From an uncultured Traorella sp. (GTDB lineage Bacteria; Bacillota_I; Bacilli_A; Erysipelotrichales; Erysipelotrichaceae), in NCBI GenBank assembly GCA_944324265.1, contig CALUVS010000010.1, positions 1 to 58,286 of the forward strand: DNA of 58,286 nt, read 5' to 3'. This document shows positions 1-7,249 of the stretch, piece by piece. The position numbers and the translations under genes were made by a program. The number at the start of each line of letters is the position of its first letter. Position 1 is the first letter of the stretch. Below the pieces are notes generated by a model. It was given only the letters and a program-made list of their open reading frames with translations, was not told where the DNA came from and ran no database searches.

Positions 1-96
1 ACATAAATATTATCTCTCTTATATCGACATTATTTATGTTGCATTAAACAAAAGGTGCATCATGTGGGGAATCATATATTTTATTATCAATCATGC

Positions 97-963
97 CTAT
101 AAAGTATTTCTAATATATTGTAAAAACAGAGATTGAATTGATGATATTGTCTGATTCTTTTTCCAAACTAATACGGATCCTGTTTCTAATCTAGGTGACA
201 ATGGAATGAAACGCAAGTTATCAAATAAAGTTCCTAAATCAAAGCACAAAGCAGCCCCTAATCCTTTTTCTGCCATATTCGCTGCATTGATGATCAAATT
301 ATACGTAGCGGCTATGTCCAAAGACTCATAAATATCCCCAAACCAACTCGCCAGTTCATTTTTCACCAGTTCACGTCGTACCATGATCATCGGCATATCT
401 TTCAGATCTTTTGGTTCTACATACTCCTTTTGAGCCAAAGGATGATCACTTCTGACCAATATCCCCCATCTTTCTTTTATCGGCATACGGATAAATTCAT
501 ATTTGCTGATATCAACCGGTTCTGTCAATAAACCAATATCCAACAAGCCTTTTTCAATTCTTTCCTTGATATCATCGGCACTTGCACTATATACATTAAA
601 ATGAATCATTGGAAATTTTTGATGGAAAGAAACAATATTTTCTGACAAAATAGACATACTTTTTGTTTCACCGCAGCCAATAGAAATTTCTCCGGAAAAC
701 ATTTCTTCTTTATGCTGAAGCTCCATTTTAGTTTTATCCGCTAAAGTGACCAACTCCTGTGCTCGTCTGCGCAGAAGCATCCCATCTTCAGTCAAACGGA
801 TATTATGCTTGCCTCTTTCAAATAATTTTACTCCTAATTCTTCCTCCAGCTGCATTAGCTGACGAGATAAAGTCGGCTGTGTTACATGCAATAAAGAAGC
901 AGCCTTTGTGATATTTTCCTCTCTGGCAACCATCAAAAAATAATTGAGTACTCTCAGATCCAT
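97..963 (-). CDS. LysR-family transcriptional regulator
   Basis: Full-length (288 residues) LysR-type DNA-binding regulator. The N-terminal winged helix-turn-helix (about residues 1-60) shows the family pattern AASLLHVTQPTLSRQL followed by the dimerisation helix; about residues 90-285 form the usual two-lobed effector-binding domain (EISIGCGETKS at its start). The ATG at 963 is the only sensible start, but in the DNA as it stands its Shine-Dalgarno is poor (GAGG only 2 nt away). Directly upstream lies a group II intron (971-1691, same strand); removing it joins AAGAGG to TGAGGAT and creates a strong site at normal spacing. Expression therefore probably depends on splicing. Target genes are not evident; no divergent partner gene is adjacent, so the effector cannot be inferred. 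Confidence 0.93.
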   Translation of the reverse strand: MDLRVLNYFLMVAREENITKAASLLHVTQPTLSRQLMQLEEELGVKLFERGKHNIRLTEDGMLLRRRAQELVTLADKTKMELQHKEEMFSGEISIGCGETKSMSILSENIVSFHQKFPMIHFNVYSASADDIKERIEKGLLDIGLLTEPVDISKYEFIRMPIKERWGILVRSDHPLAQKEYVEPKDLKDMPMIMVRRELVKNELASWFGDIYESLDIAATYNLIINAANMAEKGLGAALCFDLGTLFDNLRFIPLSPRLETGSVLVWKKNQTISSIQSLFLQYIRNTL

Positions 964-970
964 ATCCTCA
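964..970 (-). promoter_or_regulatory. 3' exon half of a split Shine-Dalgarno
   Basis: TGAGGAT lies between the predicted intron 3' end and the LysR ATG. Joined to the 5' exon AAGAGG it gives AAGAGGTGAGGATATG, with seven contiguous bases (GAGGTGA) complementary to the 16S rRNA 3' end and seven bases between GAGG and ATG. Unspliced, the intron supplies CTCGAC in front and the only SD-like run is too close to the start codon. Confidence 0.7.
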
Positions 971-1691
971 GTCGAGTAGACTATCTCGACCTTTCCCTCC
1001 TTTTCTACAATAGTCTAAATTACTCTTGCATGAGAGATTAGTCTTAATAACCCCTCACAGAACTGTACGTGCGGTTTTCCCGCATACAGCTCTTCAATAT
1101 CGCTTCGCTTAATACCATATATTTGATAGTTCACTTATGATCCTTGATTCATTTCTCACTTTTCATTACCTCTAGTGTAATTTACTGTTTATCATCTCGG
1201 ATAACGCGATATTGTCCACCCCTTCGCTCCCTATGTTTTGCATAGTTCCCTGCTACTATGGATGAATCCGACTTCTCATAGACCGTAAGGATTCCTTAGT
1301 TTACAAGACCTTGTGCCTCCCTTATCCGTTTACTCTAGGCTCACTGCCACTCGAGACTGGAAATCTATGAGACCTCCCAGGTATCCGCAATATACTTCGT
1401 TGGCTCGCCGCGCCCTTTGATTCCGGTGGAACTTCCTCATTCTTACCATATCGAATGATTTGTACTGTCTGCTTCAAAGAGGAATGAATCGATTTCCACT
1501 CTATATTACTAACGAAACTCAATAGCTTCACCCCAGTTGTTTTCAACTGACATTACGGCTCTCCAACTCTCCTGACTACGCTTAAACCTAACGTCACCGC
1601 TTCGGCTCCAAGTCTAGATACTAGCTGTTGGTTAGACTTTGCTAGATAGGGAATTTCACCCTACTATATATTACGCACCGAACTGGCGCAC
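971..1691 (-). mobile_element. ORF-less group II intron (about 721 nt)
   Basis: Read on the minus strand this starts with the group II 5' signature GTGCG (1691-1687) and ends with CTACTCGAC (979-971), which has the terminal AC and a candidate branch-point A seven bases from the end. Domain V is clear at about 1089-1057: it opens with GAGC, has a GAAA tetraloop in a GCGGGAAAACCGC hairpin and closes with GTTC. Candidate EBS1 CCTCTT (1482-1477) pairs perfectly with IBS1 AAGAGG at the end of the 5' exon (1697-1692). No reverse transcriptase/maturase ORF is present in the domain IV position; only ribozyme sequence is seen, so splicing or movement would need a maturase in trans, or self-splicing. 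The 3' boundary is less certain than the 5' one. Small ORFs inside it are not genes. Confidence 0.87.
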
Positions 1692-1735
1692 CCTCTTAAT
1701 AAGTCAATTATATCAATCTATTCATTCACTATCAA
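1692..1735 (-). promoter_or_regulatory. sigma-A promoter and short 5' exon of LysR gene
   Basis: On the minus strand TTGATA (1735-1730), a 17-bp spacer and a perfect TATAAT (1712-1707) form a strong housekeeping promoter. Transcription should begin near 1700, leaving only about 8-10 nt of 5' exon, including IBS1 AAGAGG (1697-1692), before the intron. Spacing and hexamers are read directly; the start site is inferred. Confidence 0.8.
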
Positions 1736-1769
1736 CATTTCTAATGTTAAGATATGCCTGTCACATACT

Positions 1770-1792
1770 AAAAAGAGCCAGGCAAAGCTCTT
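1770..1792 (-). terminator. Rho-independent terminator of the small ORF
   Basis: Minus strand AAGAGC, 8-nt loop, GCTCTT followed by a T-run. It overlaps the last two bases of the small ORF stop codon and insulates the LysR promoter from transcription through the small ORF. Confidence 0.75.
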
Positions 1793-1877
1793 ATTTCGTA
1801 TATTTGAATAATCCTTTAATTATGGCAAATACCAGTATGAATGGCCAAGATACAAGACAAAACAGAAATTTTAACAT
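1791..1877 (-). CDS. 28-residue predicted small membrane peptide
   Basis: A short ORF starting MLKFLFCLVSWPF and ending in GLFKYTK. Residues 2-20 are almost all hydrophobic with Trp and Cys, followed by a basic tail, as expected for a single membrane helix. It is a self-contained transcription unit: a promoter (TTGAAT, 17 bp, CATAAT at 1938-1910), a Shine-Dalgarno AAGGGGATGA eight bases before ATG, and an immediate terminator. I do not recognise a family; small potassium-pump subunits or type I toxin-like peptides have this look, and the neighbouring gene block is a cation pump operon, but no function can be assigned. The evidence for expression is the signals around it, not homology. Confidence 0.55.
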   Translation of the reverse strand: MLKFLFCLVSWPFILVFAIIKGLFKYTK

Positions 1878-1909
1878 ACGATCATCCCCTTTTTGTTTTA
1901 TCTACCTAA

Positions 1910-1938
1910 ATTATGATAATATCTATTCATGAATTCAA
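1910..1938 (-). promoter_or_regulatory. Promoter of the 28-residue ORF
   Basis: Minus strand TTGAAT (1938-1933), 17-bp spacer, CATAAT (1915-1910). Transcription would start about 25-30 nt before the ATG at 1877. Confidence 0.5.
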
Positions 1939-1958
1939 TCGATTGTGATTCAATTCAT

Positions 1959-1991
1959 TAAAAAGCTCCGAAATCATATAATTTCAGAGCT
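1959..1991 (-). terminator. Terminator of the pump/RCK operon
   Basis: Minus strand AGCTCTGAAAT, short loop, ATTTCGGAGCT and a run of T. An 11-bp stem with one G-U pair, 13 bases beyond the end of the downstream RCK gene. Confidence 0.8.
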
Positions 1992-2003
1992 CACTGTTTT
2001 CTG

Positions 2004-2675
2004 TTATTCTTCCGCACCGAATATTCGGCTTAATTCTTCAATGGCTTCTTCATCGGCAAATGCCAAAATATACTGACCTGCACGAATTACTGTTTCACCA
2101 TGCGGGATCACCATTTCATCTTCTTCATATATCGCAATCAATAGTGCTCGGGAAGGCAGATTGATTTCCGCAATTGTTTTATTAATATTCGGAGAATGAT
2201 AATCCACATGGACACGAACAATTGAGTATTCTCCTTTGGATAAACGCATCAGTGTTATGATTGATTGATAATTCATTTCATCTGCCACCATATGACCGAT
2301 AATATCTGCCTGATTGATCTTAACATCGACTCCCATGCCTGAATTAAATAACCATGCATTTTTAGGATTGTTTACTCTGGCAATTACTTTCGGTACATCA
2401 TACTCAAATTTTGCCATCATGGCCGCTGCTAAATTGATTTCATCATTGCCGGTTGCACAGACAAAAGCATTGCATCTGCGAACACCTGCTTTTTCCAAAA
2501 GCAAAGCATCTGTTCCATCACCGACAATAATATTTTCTTGTTGGATTCCATTTCTTTTTAATGCTGAAAGAGCTTTTTCTTTATTTTCAATGACAACAAC
2601 ATCATGTCCTTTTTCAATGAGTAGATTAGCAATATATCTGCCGACCTGACCTCCGCCAATAATGATTACTTTCAT
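2004..2675 (-). CDS. TrkA/KtrA-family RCK protein (NAD-binding regulator of cation transport)
   Basis: 223-residue cytoplasmic RCK protein. Residues 1-130 are a Rossmann-type RCK_N domain with GGGQVGRYIANLL and an acidic residue ending strand 2 (VVVIENKEKA), the usual NAD(H) site; the remainder is an RCK_C domain (SIVRVHVDYHSPN...). Such proteins gate Trk/Ktr/Kef potassium transporters in response to NADH or cyclic dinucleotides. It is the last gene of a three-gene operon, 18 bp after the second RCK gene, with its own Shine-Dalgarno AAAGGAG. No TrkH/KtrB channel gene is present here; the only transporter is the P-type ATPase at the head of the operon, so that pump, or an unlinked channel, is its candidate partner. 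Confidence 0.9.
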   Translation of the reverse strand: MKVIIIGGGQVGRYIANLLIEKGHDVVVIENKEKALSALKRNGIQQENIIVGDGTDALLLEKAGVRRCNAFVCATGNDEINLAAAMMAKFEYDVPKVIARVNNPKNAWLFNSGMGVDVKINQADIIGHMVADEMNYQSIITLMRLSKGEYSIVRVHVDYHSPNINKTIAEINLPSRALLIAIYEEDEMVIPHGETVIRAGQYILAFADEEAIEELSRIFGAEE

Positions 2676-2693
2676 TGTAATTGCTCCTTTCTG

Positions 2694-3341
2694 CTACAGC
2701 TGCAGCAAATCTCTGGCTTGTTCTAAATAATCCGTGCTGACAGATAAATACACAATATCATTGTATTCACAGAATTTATCCATCATCGGTATAAAAGAAT
2801 GTCCTCGCCGTTCTGCTCCGATTACTTTGATCTTGCCTTCTGCTTCCAGATCAGAGTATTTTTTTCCTTCTAAACTTGCCGGTATGCGCACTCTTATAAG
2901 CTGAACATTGCTGCCAATTTTACGGATTACACGCCAGCTCTTGATGCCTTCCAAGTATTCCACTACGTTATCGACGCCCAAACGAGTAATGGATACTGTA
3001 TAAATTCCCATCGCTTCAAACATTCTTGCTCGGATCGGATCATACATCCGTGCAATGACCATCGGTACATGGAAAACGTTTTTGGCAATACTTGCCACAA
3101 CTGCATTCAATGAATCACTGCTCGTACAGCCTATGACGATATCTGCTGATGCAATTCCTGCTTGTTCCAATACTTCTTTGTCATAGCCGATGCCGCATAT
3201 CATACGGCCGGGAAAGTCTTTTCCTAATGCCAGAAAAGATTCTGAATTGCTGTCAACTACAGCTACTTCATAATTTCTCCAAACCAAATATTCCGATAAA
3301 CGAACACCGAATTTACCGCATCCTATAATTAATGCTTTCAT
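2694..3341 (-). CDS. Second TrkA/KtrA-family RCK protein
   Basis: 215-residue RCK protein built like its neighbour: N-terminal nucleotide-binding fold with GCGKFGVRLSEYL and VVDSNSES (Asp at the ribose position), then an RCK_C domain starting near IRVRIPASLEGK. It is clearly paralogous in design but divergent in sequence from the protein encoded at 2004-2675, suggesting a hetero-oligomeric ring. The ATG overlaps the stop codon of the ATPase gene (ATGA, 4 nt), so the two are translationally coupled. A good Shine-Dalgarno AAGGAGTTGATC sits inside the end of the ATPase gene. Confidence 0.9.
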   Translation of the reverse strand: MKALIIGCGKFGVRLSEYLVWRNYEVAVVDSNSESFLALGKDFPGRMICGIGYDKEVLEQAGIASADIVIGCTSSDSLNAVVASIAKNVFHVPMVIARMYDPIRARMFEAMGIYTVSITRLGVDNVVEYLEGIKSWRVIRKIGSNVQLIRVRIPASLEGKKYSDLEAEGKIKVIGAERRGHSFIPMMDKFCEYNDIVYLSVSTDYLEQARDLLQL

Positions 3342-6151
3342 TTCAGATCAACTCCTTTTCTTTTTGTATGCAAATATTTTTTTCTTAACTCTTCAATACC
3401 AAATACAATCAATGGAATACAAATCAGATAGAGCCATTCTATCCATGAGATAGGAGCCGTATTAAATATTCCATTTAAGAAAGGTATATACATAATTGCT
3501 AATAAAATCAGTATTTCAATAACTAAACCGGCATTGATATAAGGATTGCTGAAAAGACCTCGTTTGAACACTGATTCATGATCCGTACGATTATTCATAA
3601 CCATTCCCATTTGTGCAAAAATAATACCTGCCAGCATCATTGTTGTTGCTTCTGCGTAAGTACGTGTTCCTTCTGCAGCCAATGAAATCTGCGGCCATCC
3701 ATTCAAGAAATTCGCTATAAAATATCCGCCGACTGCAAATACAGTGGCTAAAAATCCATACCAAAGAAAACCCACCAAAATGACGTTGCGATTCAATAAA
3801 CGTTCATCGGCAGAACGCGGAGGCTTGTGCATCACACCTTCTTCTGCACTCTCTGCTCCCAATCCTAATGCCGGAACCATATCTGTTCCGATATCAATTG
3901 TCAATATCTGCAATACAGTCAGAGGTACAGGAATCAGACCGCCGGAAAGAAGGTATAGAGTAGGAGCGGCAGCTTCCGGTGTATTGCTGTCAAAAATATA
4001 ACGCAGGAATTTACGAATATTGTTGTATACGGTTCTTCCTTCTTCAATGGCTCGCACGATTGTTGCAAAATTATCATCACTTAAGATCATATCAGCCGCT
4101 TCTTTAGCCACATCTGTTCCTGTGATTCCCATTGCAATGCCTATATCGGCTTTTTTCAGTGCCGGCGAATCATTGACGCCATCTCCGGTCACTGCAACTA
4201 TATTGCCCATTTCCTGCAAAGCACAGACAATTCGATATTTTTGCTCAGGAGCCATGCGGGCAAAGACAACTTCTCCCTGCAATACCTGTTTCAATGCTTG
4301 ATCATCCATTTCAGACAATTCTGAACCGGAAATAACTTTCGCATCACTTGTCCTGATAATTCCAATTTTACGAGCAATACTTTCTGCCGTCAAGCCATAA
4401 TCTCCGGTAATCATGATGATCTTGATGCCGGCACTGTGACATAAACGCACAGCCTCTTTAACTTCACTGCGCGGAGGATCCTGCATTGCAATAAGTCCTA
4501 AAAAGGTTAAATCATTTTCAACATTTTCAGCAGTATATTCACGGATTGATTCCGGAAGTGATTCATCCTCTCTGCGTAGCGGACGATAAGCAACCGCCAA
4601 TACACGCAGACCTTCTTTTGCATAGGCATCATTTGCTTGCATGATGCGTTCTTGATCTTCTTTTGTTATCAAACGAGAAAAAGAACCATCAAAGCACCGG
4701 CTGCACAGTTCCATAACTTCTTTCGGTGCCCCTTTGACAAACGCAATACGATTGCTTCCTTCAAATGTTTCACTGAGCTGATGAATCGTCGTCATTCTCT
4801 TTCTGCGGGAATCAAAGGGAAGTTCCATAATACGCGGATATTTGTGATTTAATATCTTCATATCAATTCCACCCTTCCGAGCAGCAACTTCCAAACAAGC
4901 CTCTGTCGGATCTCCCAGCACTGTATAACGTTTTCCTTCTTCCTTAGGCTGAATCTTTGCATTTGAACATAGAGCAGCACCGCTTAACAATAAATTTAAT
5001 GCACGGCTGCTTCGTGCCGTAACGACAGTATCCCCATCTTTAATTTCACCCTGGGGGTCATAACCTTCACCGCTGACTGTCATTTCACTCCGCAGATTCC
5101 AAAGATAATTGACCGTCATTTCATTCTGTGTCAAAGTACCTGTCTTATCAGAACAAATCACATTTGTACAGCCCAATGTTTCTACCGCAGATAATTTTTT
5201 TACCAAAGCATTTTCCTTGGCCATTTTCTGCACTGCCAAAGCCAAAGATAAAGTAACAGCCGGCAATAATCCTTCCGGAATAAAGGCTACAACCATACCT
5301 AAAGCAAATAAGAATGATTCCATCCAAGGATCATTTACTAAAAATACAGCAATAAGAAAAAAGGCAAGACCTATTCCAAAGGCAATCAAAGCAATTTGTT
5401 TGGTTAATATATTCAATTCCTTCTGCAAAGGAGATAAAGTCTTTTCCGTATTCTGCGTTAAATTCGCAATCTTTCCGAATTCACTCTCCATTCCCGTTGA
5501 TACAGCCAAAGCCCGGCATGTACCGGCTGCCGCAGAAGTACCGGAAAAAACCATATTGTCTGCTTCCAAGTAACTGCATTCCTGCTGCAGTGCATCCCCG
5601 TTTTTTCGAATCGGATTGCTTTCTCCAGTCAATGTTGACTGATCCGCACTGAAATCATTGCTTTGAAGAATACGTGCATCTGCACTGATACGATCTCCTT
5701 CTTCCAAAATAAGTATATCCCCAGGAACTATTTCTGAAGCCAATATTTTTTTCTCTTCTTCATCTCGAATAACTCGTGCATAAGACGGCAGCATTTTCTG
5801 CAAAGCATTTGTTGCTTTTTCTGCCTTATACTCCTGAAAAAATGAAAACAATCCATTAATCAAATTAACACAGAAAATAGAAATACCTAATTCCAATGCC
5901 CCGGATAAAATCGCCATAAACCCTCCGGCCCATAATAAAAGAGCCATTAAACTGGTAAAATTAGCCAATAATTTCTTGAGAAGACTTGCCTGCTTTTTTT
6001 GAACCAATTCATTTTTGCCGAACTGCTCCAATCTCTCTTCTGCTTCTTTCTGGGAAAGACCTCGCATATTCGATTCCATCAAACGACAGGCTTCTGCAGG
6101 ACTTGAATAAAGTATTTTTTCTTTAATATCCGAAATTTTCTTATACATCAT
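3338..6151 (-). CDS. P-type cation ATPase, Na,K-ATPase-like (P2 class)
   Basis: About 937 residues. Hallmarks in order: LTGES actuator loop (about residue 173), PEGLLPAVT in M4 (about 290), phosphorylation motif DKTGTLT (about 334), GDGVNDSPALKKAD hinge (about 654), then six C-terminal helices. The ion-site segments resemble eukaryotic Na,K-ATPase more than Ca-ATPase: FDSNTPE in M5 keeps the Ser-Asn and Glu positions, and TIDIGTDMVPA in M6 matches the two-Asp motif. The substrate is thus likely K+ and/or Na+, not proven. The first in-frame codon is TTG at 6211 with no Shine-Dalgarno; ATG at 6151 follows GGTGA and is preferred (6148 also possible). It heads an operon with two RCK genes, the first overlapping its stop codon. 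Confidence 0.93.
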   Translation of the reverse strand: MMYKKISDIKEKILYSSPAEACRLMESNMRGLSQKEAEERLEQFGKNELVQKKQASLLKKLLANFTSLMALLLWAGGFMAILSGALELGISIFCVNLINGLFSFFQEYKAEKATNALQKMLPSYARVIRDEEEKKILASEIVPGDILILEEGDRISADARILQSNDFSADQSTLTGESNPIRKNGDALQQECSYLEADNMVFSGTSAAAGTCRALAVSTGMESEFGKIANLTQNTEKTLSPLQKELNILTKQIALIAFGIGLAFFLIAVFLVNDPWMESFLFALGMVVAFIPEGLLPAVTLSLALAVQKMAKENALVKKLSAVETLGCTNVICSDKTGTLTQNEMTVNYLWNLRSEMTVSGEGYDPQGEIKDGDTVVTARSSRALNLLLSGAALCSNAKIQPKEEGKRYTVLGDPTEACLEVAARKGGIDMKILNHKYPRIMELPFDSRRKRMTTIHQLSETFEGSNRIAFVKGAPKEVMELCSRCFDGSFSRLITKEDQERIMQANDAYAKEGLRVLAVAYRPLRREDESLPESIREYTAENVENDLTFLGLIAMQDPPRSEVKEAVRLCHSAGIKIIMITGDYGLTAESIARKIGIIRTSDAKVISGSELSEMDDQALKQVLQGEVVFARMAPEQKYRIVCALQEMGNIVAVTGDGVNDSPALKKADIGIAMGITGTDVAKEAADMILSDDNFATIVRAIEEGRTVYNNIRKFLRYIFDSNTPEAAAPTLYLLSGGLIPVPLTVLQILTIDIGTDMVPALGLGAESAEEGVMHKPPRSADERLLNRNVILVGFLWYGFLATVFAVGGYFIANFLNGWPQISLAAEGTRTYAEATTMMLAGIIFAQMGMVMNNRTDHESVFKRGLFSNPYINAGLVIEILILLAIMYIPFLNGIFNTAPISWIEWLYLICIPLIVFGIEELRKKYLHTKRKGVDLK

Positions 6152-6194
6152 GTTTTCACCATAATCCTTTCGCATATTCTGAATCTTTTTAATA

Positions 6195-6225
6195 AATGAT
6201 TCATCGTTCAACGAATCATTGATTC
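6195..6225. promoter_or_regulatory. Composite inverted repeat in pump leader (putative operator)
   Basis: AATGATTC (6195-6202) and GAATCATT (6213-6220) form a perfect 8-bp inverted repeat with a 10-bp gap, and GAATCATTGATTC (6213-6225) is itself nearly palindromic, giving three GATTC-type half-sites. It lies between the promoter and the preferred ATG, so it could be a repressor site or an mRNA hairpin. Confidence 0.45.
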
Positions 6226-6240
6226 AGTTAAACAGTGCAT

Positions 6241-6269
6241 AGTCTATATCTTTGAAATAAACAAGTCAA
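6241..6269 (-). promoter_or_regulatory. Probable promoter of the pump operon
   Basis: Minus strand TTGACT (6269-6264), 17 bp, TAGACT (6246-6241). The -35 is near consensus, the -10 weaker (4 of 6). Transcription would enter the inverted repeat immediately. Confidence 0.5.
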
Positions 6270-6383
6270 CACATTTAACAAGACCTTTATATAGCAATTA
6301 AATCCTTTATATTATCTTAATTTTATATTGAAATTTATTTCGTTTTATTGTTTTGTTTGTAAAGTTTTAAAATAATTATATAT

Positions 6384-6412
6384 TTGTAAAACGACAGAAA
6401 ACCTTTTACAAT
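6384..6412 (+). promoter_or_regulatory. Promoter upstream of broken flavoprotein
   Basis: TTGTAA (6384-6389), 17 bp, TACAAT (6407-6412). A good promoter has survived although the gene behind it has lost its first half. Confidence 0.6.
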
Positions 6413-6508
6413 AGTATTATTCAATTGAATATGTCATAAGATAATGGAAGATTGAATGAAAATACGCCAAGCAATGATTCTGATTCTATTTAGGGAGATG
6501 GCATTATT

Positions 6509-7196
6509 ATGGCGGAAACATTGAATGCCAAACTGATTGATATGTCTTTCATTACGACACGTATGAAAGGGTACCAAAGCTTATGTACTACTGATGAAGC
6601 CGATATTCCTTTTGCAGCTGCTCAATTAGCTGTAAATCAAGAAGCTATAAGATTTGTCGGTCGATGAAAGCAGTGAATTCAATATTCAGGATAAAGCTGG
6701 TGTCCAGCAGACAGATGGTATCTTATATATGATCGATGATTCTAAGATGATTGTGGCAATGGTTCAAGAATCTTTTGGCATGGTTGACGAATTAATTGAA
6801 AGAGGTATGGCTTATCAGACAGATTCTATTGAGGAATTGGCAGAAGTTGCAGAATTAGATGCTGAAACATTAGCTTCTACGATTGAAACATTCAATAGCT
6901 CTGTCCATACCGAAAATGATGCTGAATTCGGAAGAACTTCATTCAATGACAAAGTGGAAGAAGGGCCTTATTATGCTGTGAAATTACAGATGGCTTACCA
7001 TTTGACTTTCGGAGATTTAATTGTAGACGAATATATGCATGTCTTGGACAGCGACAACAATGTTATCAGCGGATTATATGCCGGAGGTGACATTTTAGGA
7101 GGATTCGAAGGAGATACTCACCAGAGCGGTCCATGTATGTCAATTGTCATTTATTCAGGCAGAGAAGCAGGAATTAATGCTGCTGCCGGCAATTAA
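6509..7196 (+). pseudogene. Truncated, frameshifted fumarate/urocanate-reductase-like flavoprotein
   Basis: Only the C-terminal part of an FAD_binding_2 flavoprotein remains (compare the gene at 47113). There is no FMN domain and no FAD Rossmann motif. The first segment (ATG 6509, MAETLNAKLIDMSF...) ends at TGA 6665; the second continues from about 6660 as VDESSEFNIQD... to 7196, with the family C-terminus ISGLYAGGDILGGFEGD and GREAGINAAAG. The break is a 4-bp tandem duplication, GTCGGTCG at 6656-6663; deleting one GTCG restores an uninterrupted reading through ...AIRFVDESSEF. The substrate and FAD sites are largely gone, so the product cannot be a working reductase. A second reading, that 6654-7196 is expressed from a TTG start as a short protein, is unlikely because it lacks a Shine-Dalgarno. 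Confidence 0.85.
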
Positions 7197-7216
7197 TTCA
7201 AAACAGTAAAAAAATA

Positions 7217-7249
7217 AGGGGCAAATCACAATTGATTTGCTCCCTTTTT
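7217..7249. terminator. Bidirectional terminator between flavoprotein remnant and rluF
   Basis: GGGGCAAATCA and TGATTTGCTCC pair in a long stem with a 4-nt loop, followed by TTTTT on the plus strand and preceded by an A-rich run that serves the minus strand. It overlaps the last codons of rluF. Confidence 0.85.

Noticed and set aside
1322-1546. 74-codon minus-strand ORF
   Set aside because: Lies wholly inside the group II ribozyme sequence; composition is that of folded RNA and it has no Shine-Dalgarno.
971-1691. Class C group II intron inserted behind a terminator
   Set aside because: Class C introns insert directly after a terminator stem; the nearest terminator (1770-1792) is about 80 bp away and a promoter lies between. 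EBS1/IBS1 of six bases and domain V fit other classes better.
1639-1932. 97-codon plus-strand ORF
   Set aside because: Runs antisense through the intron 5' end, the LysR promoter and the small membrane ORF; no start signals.
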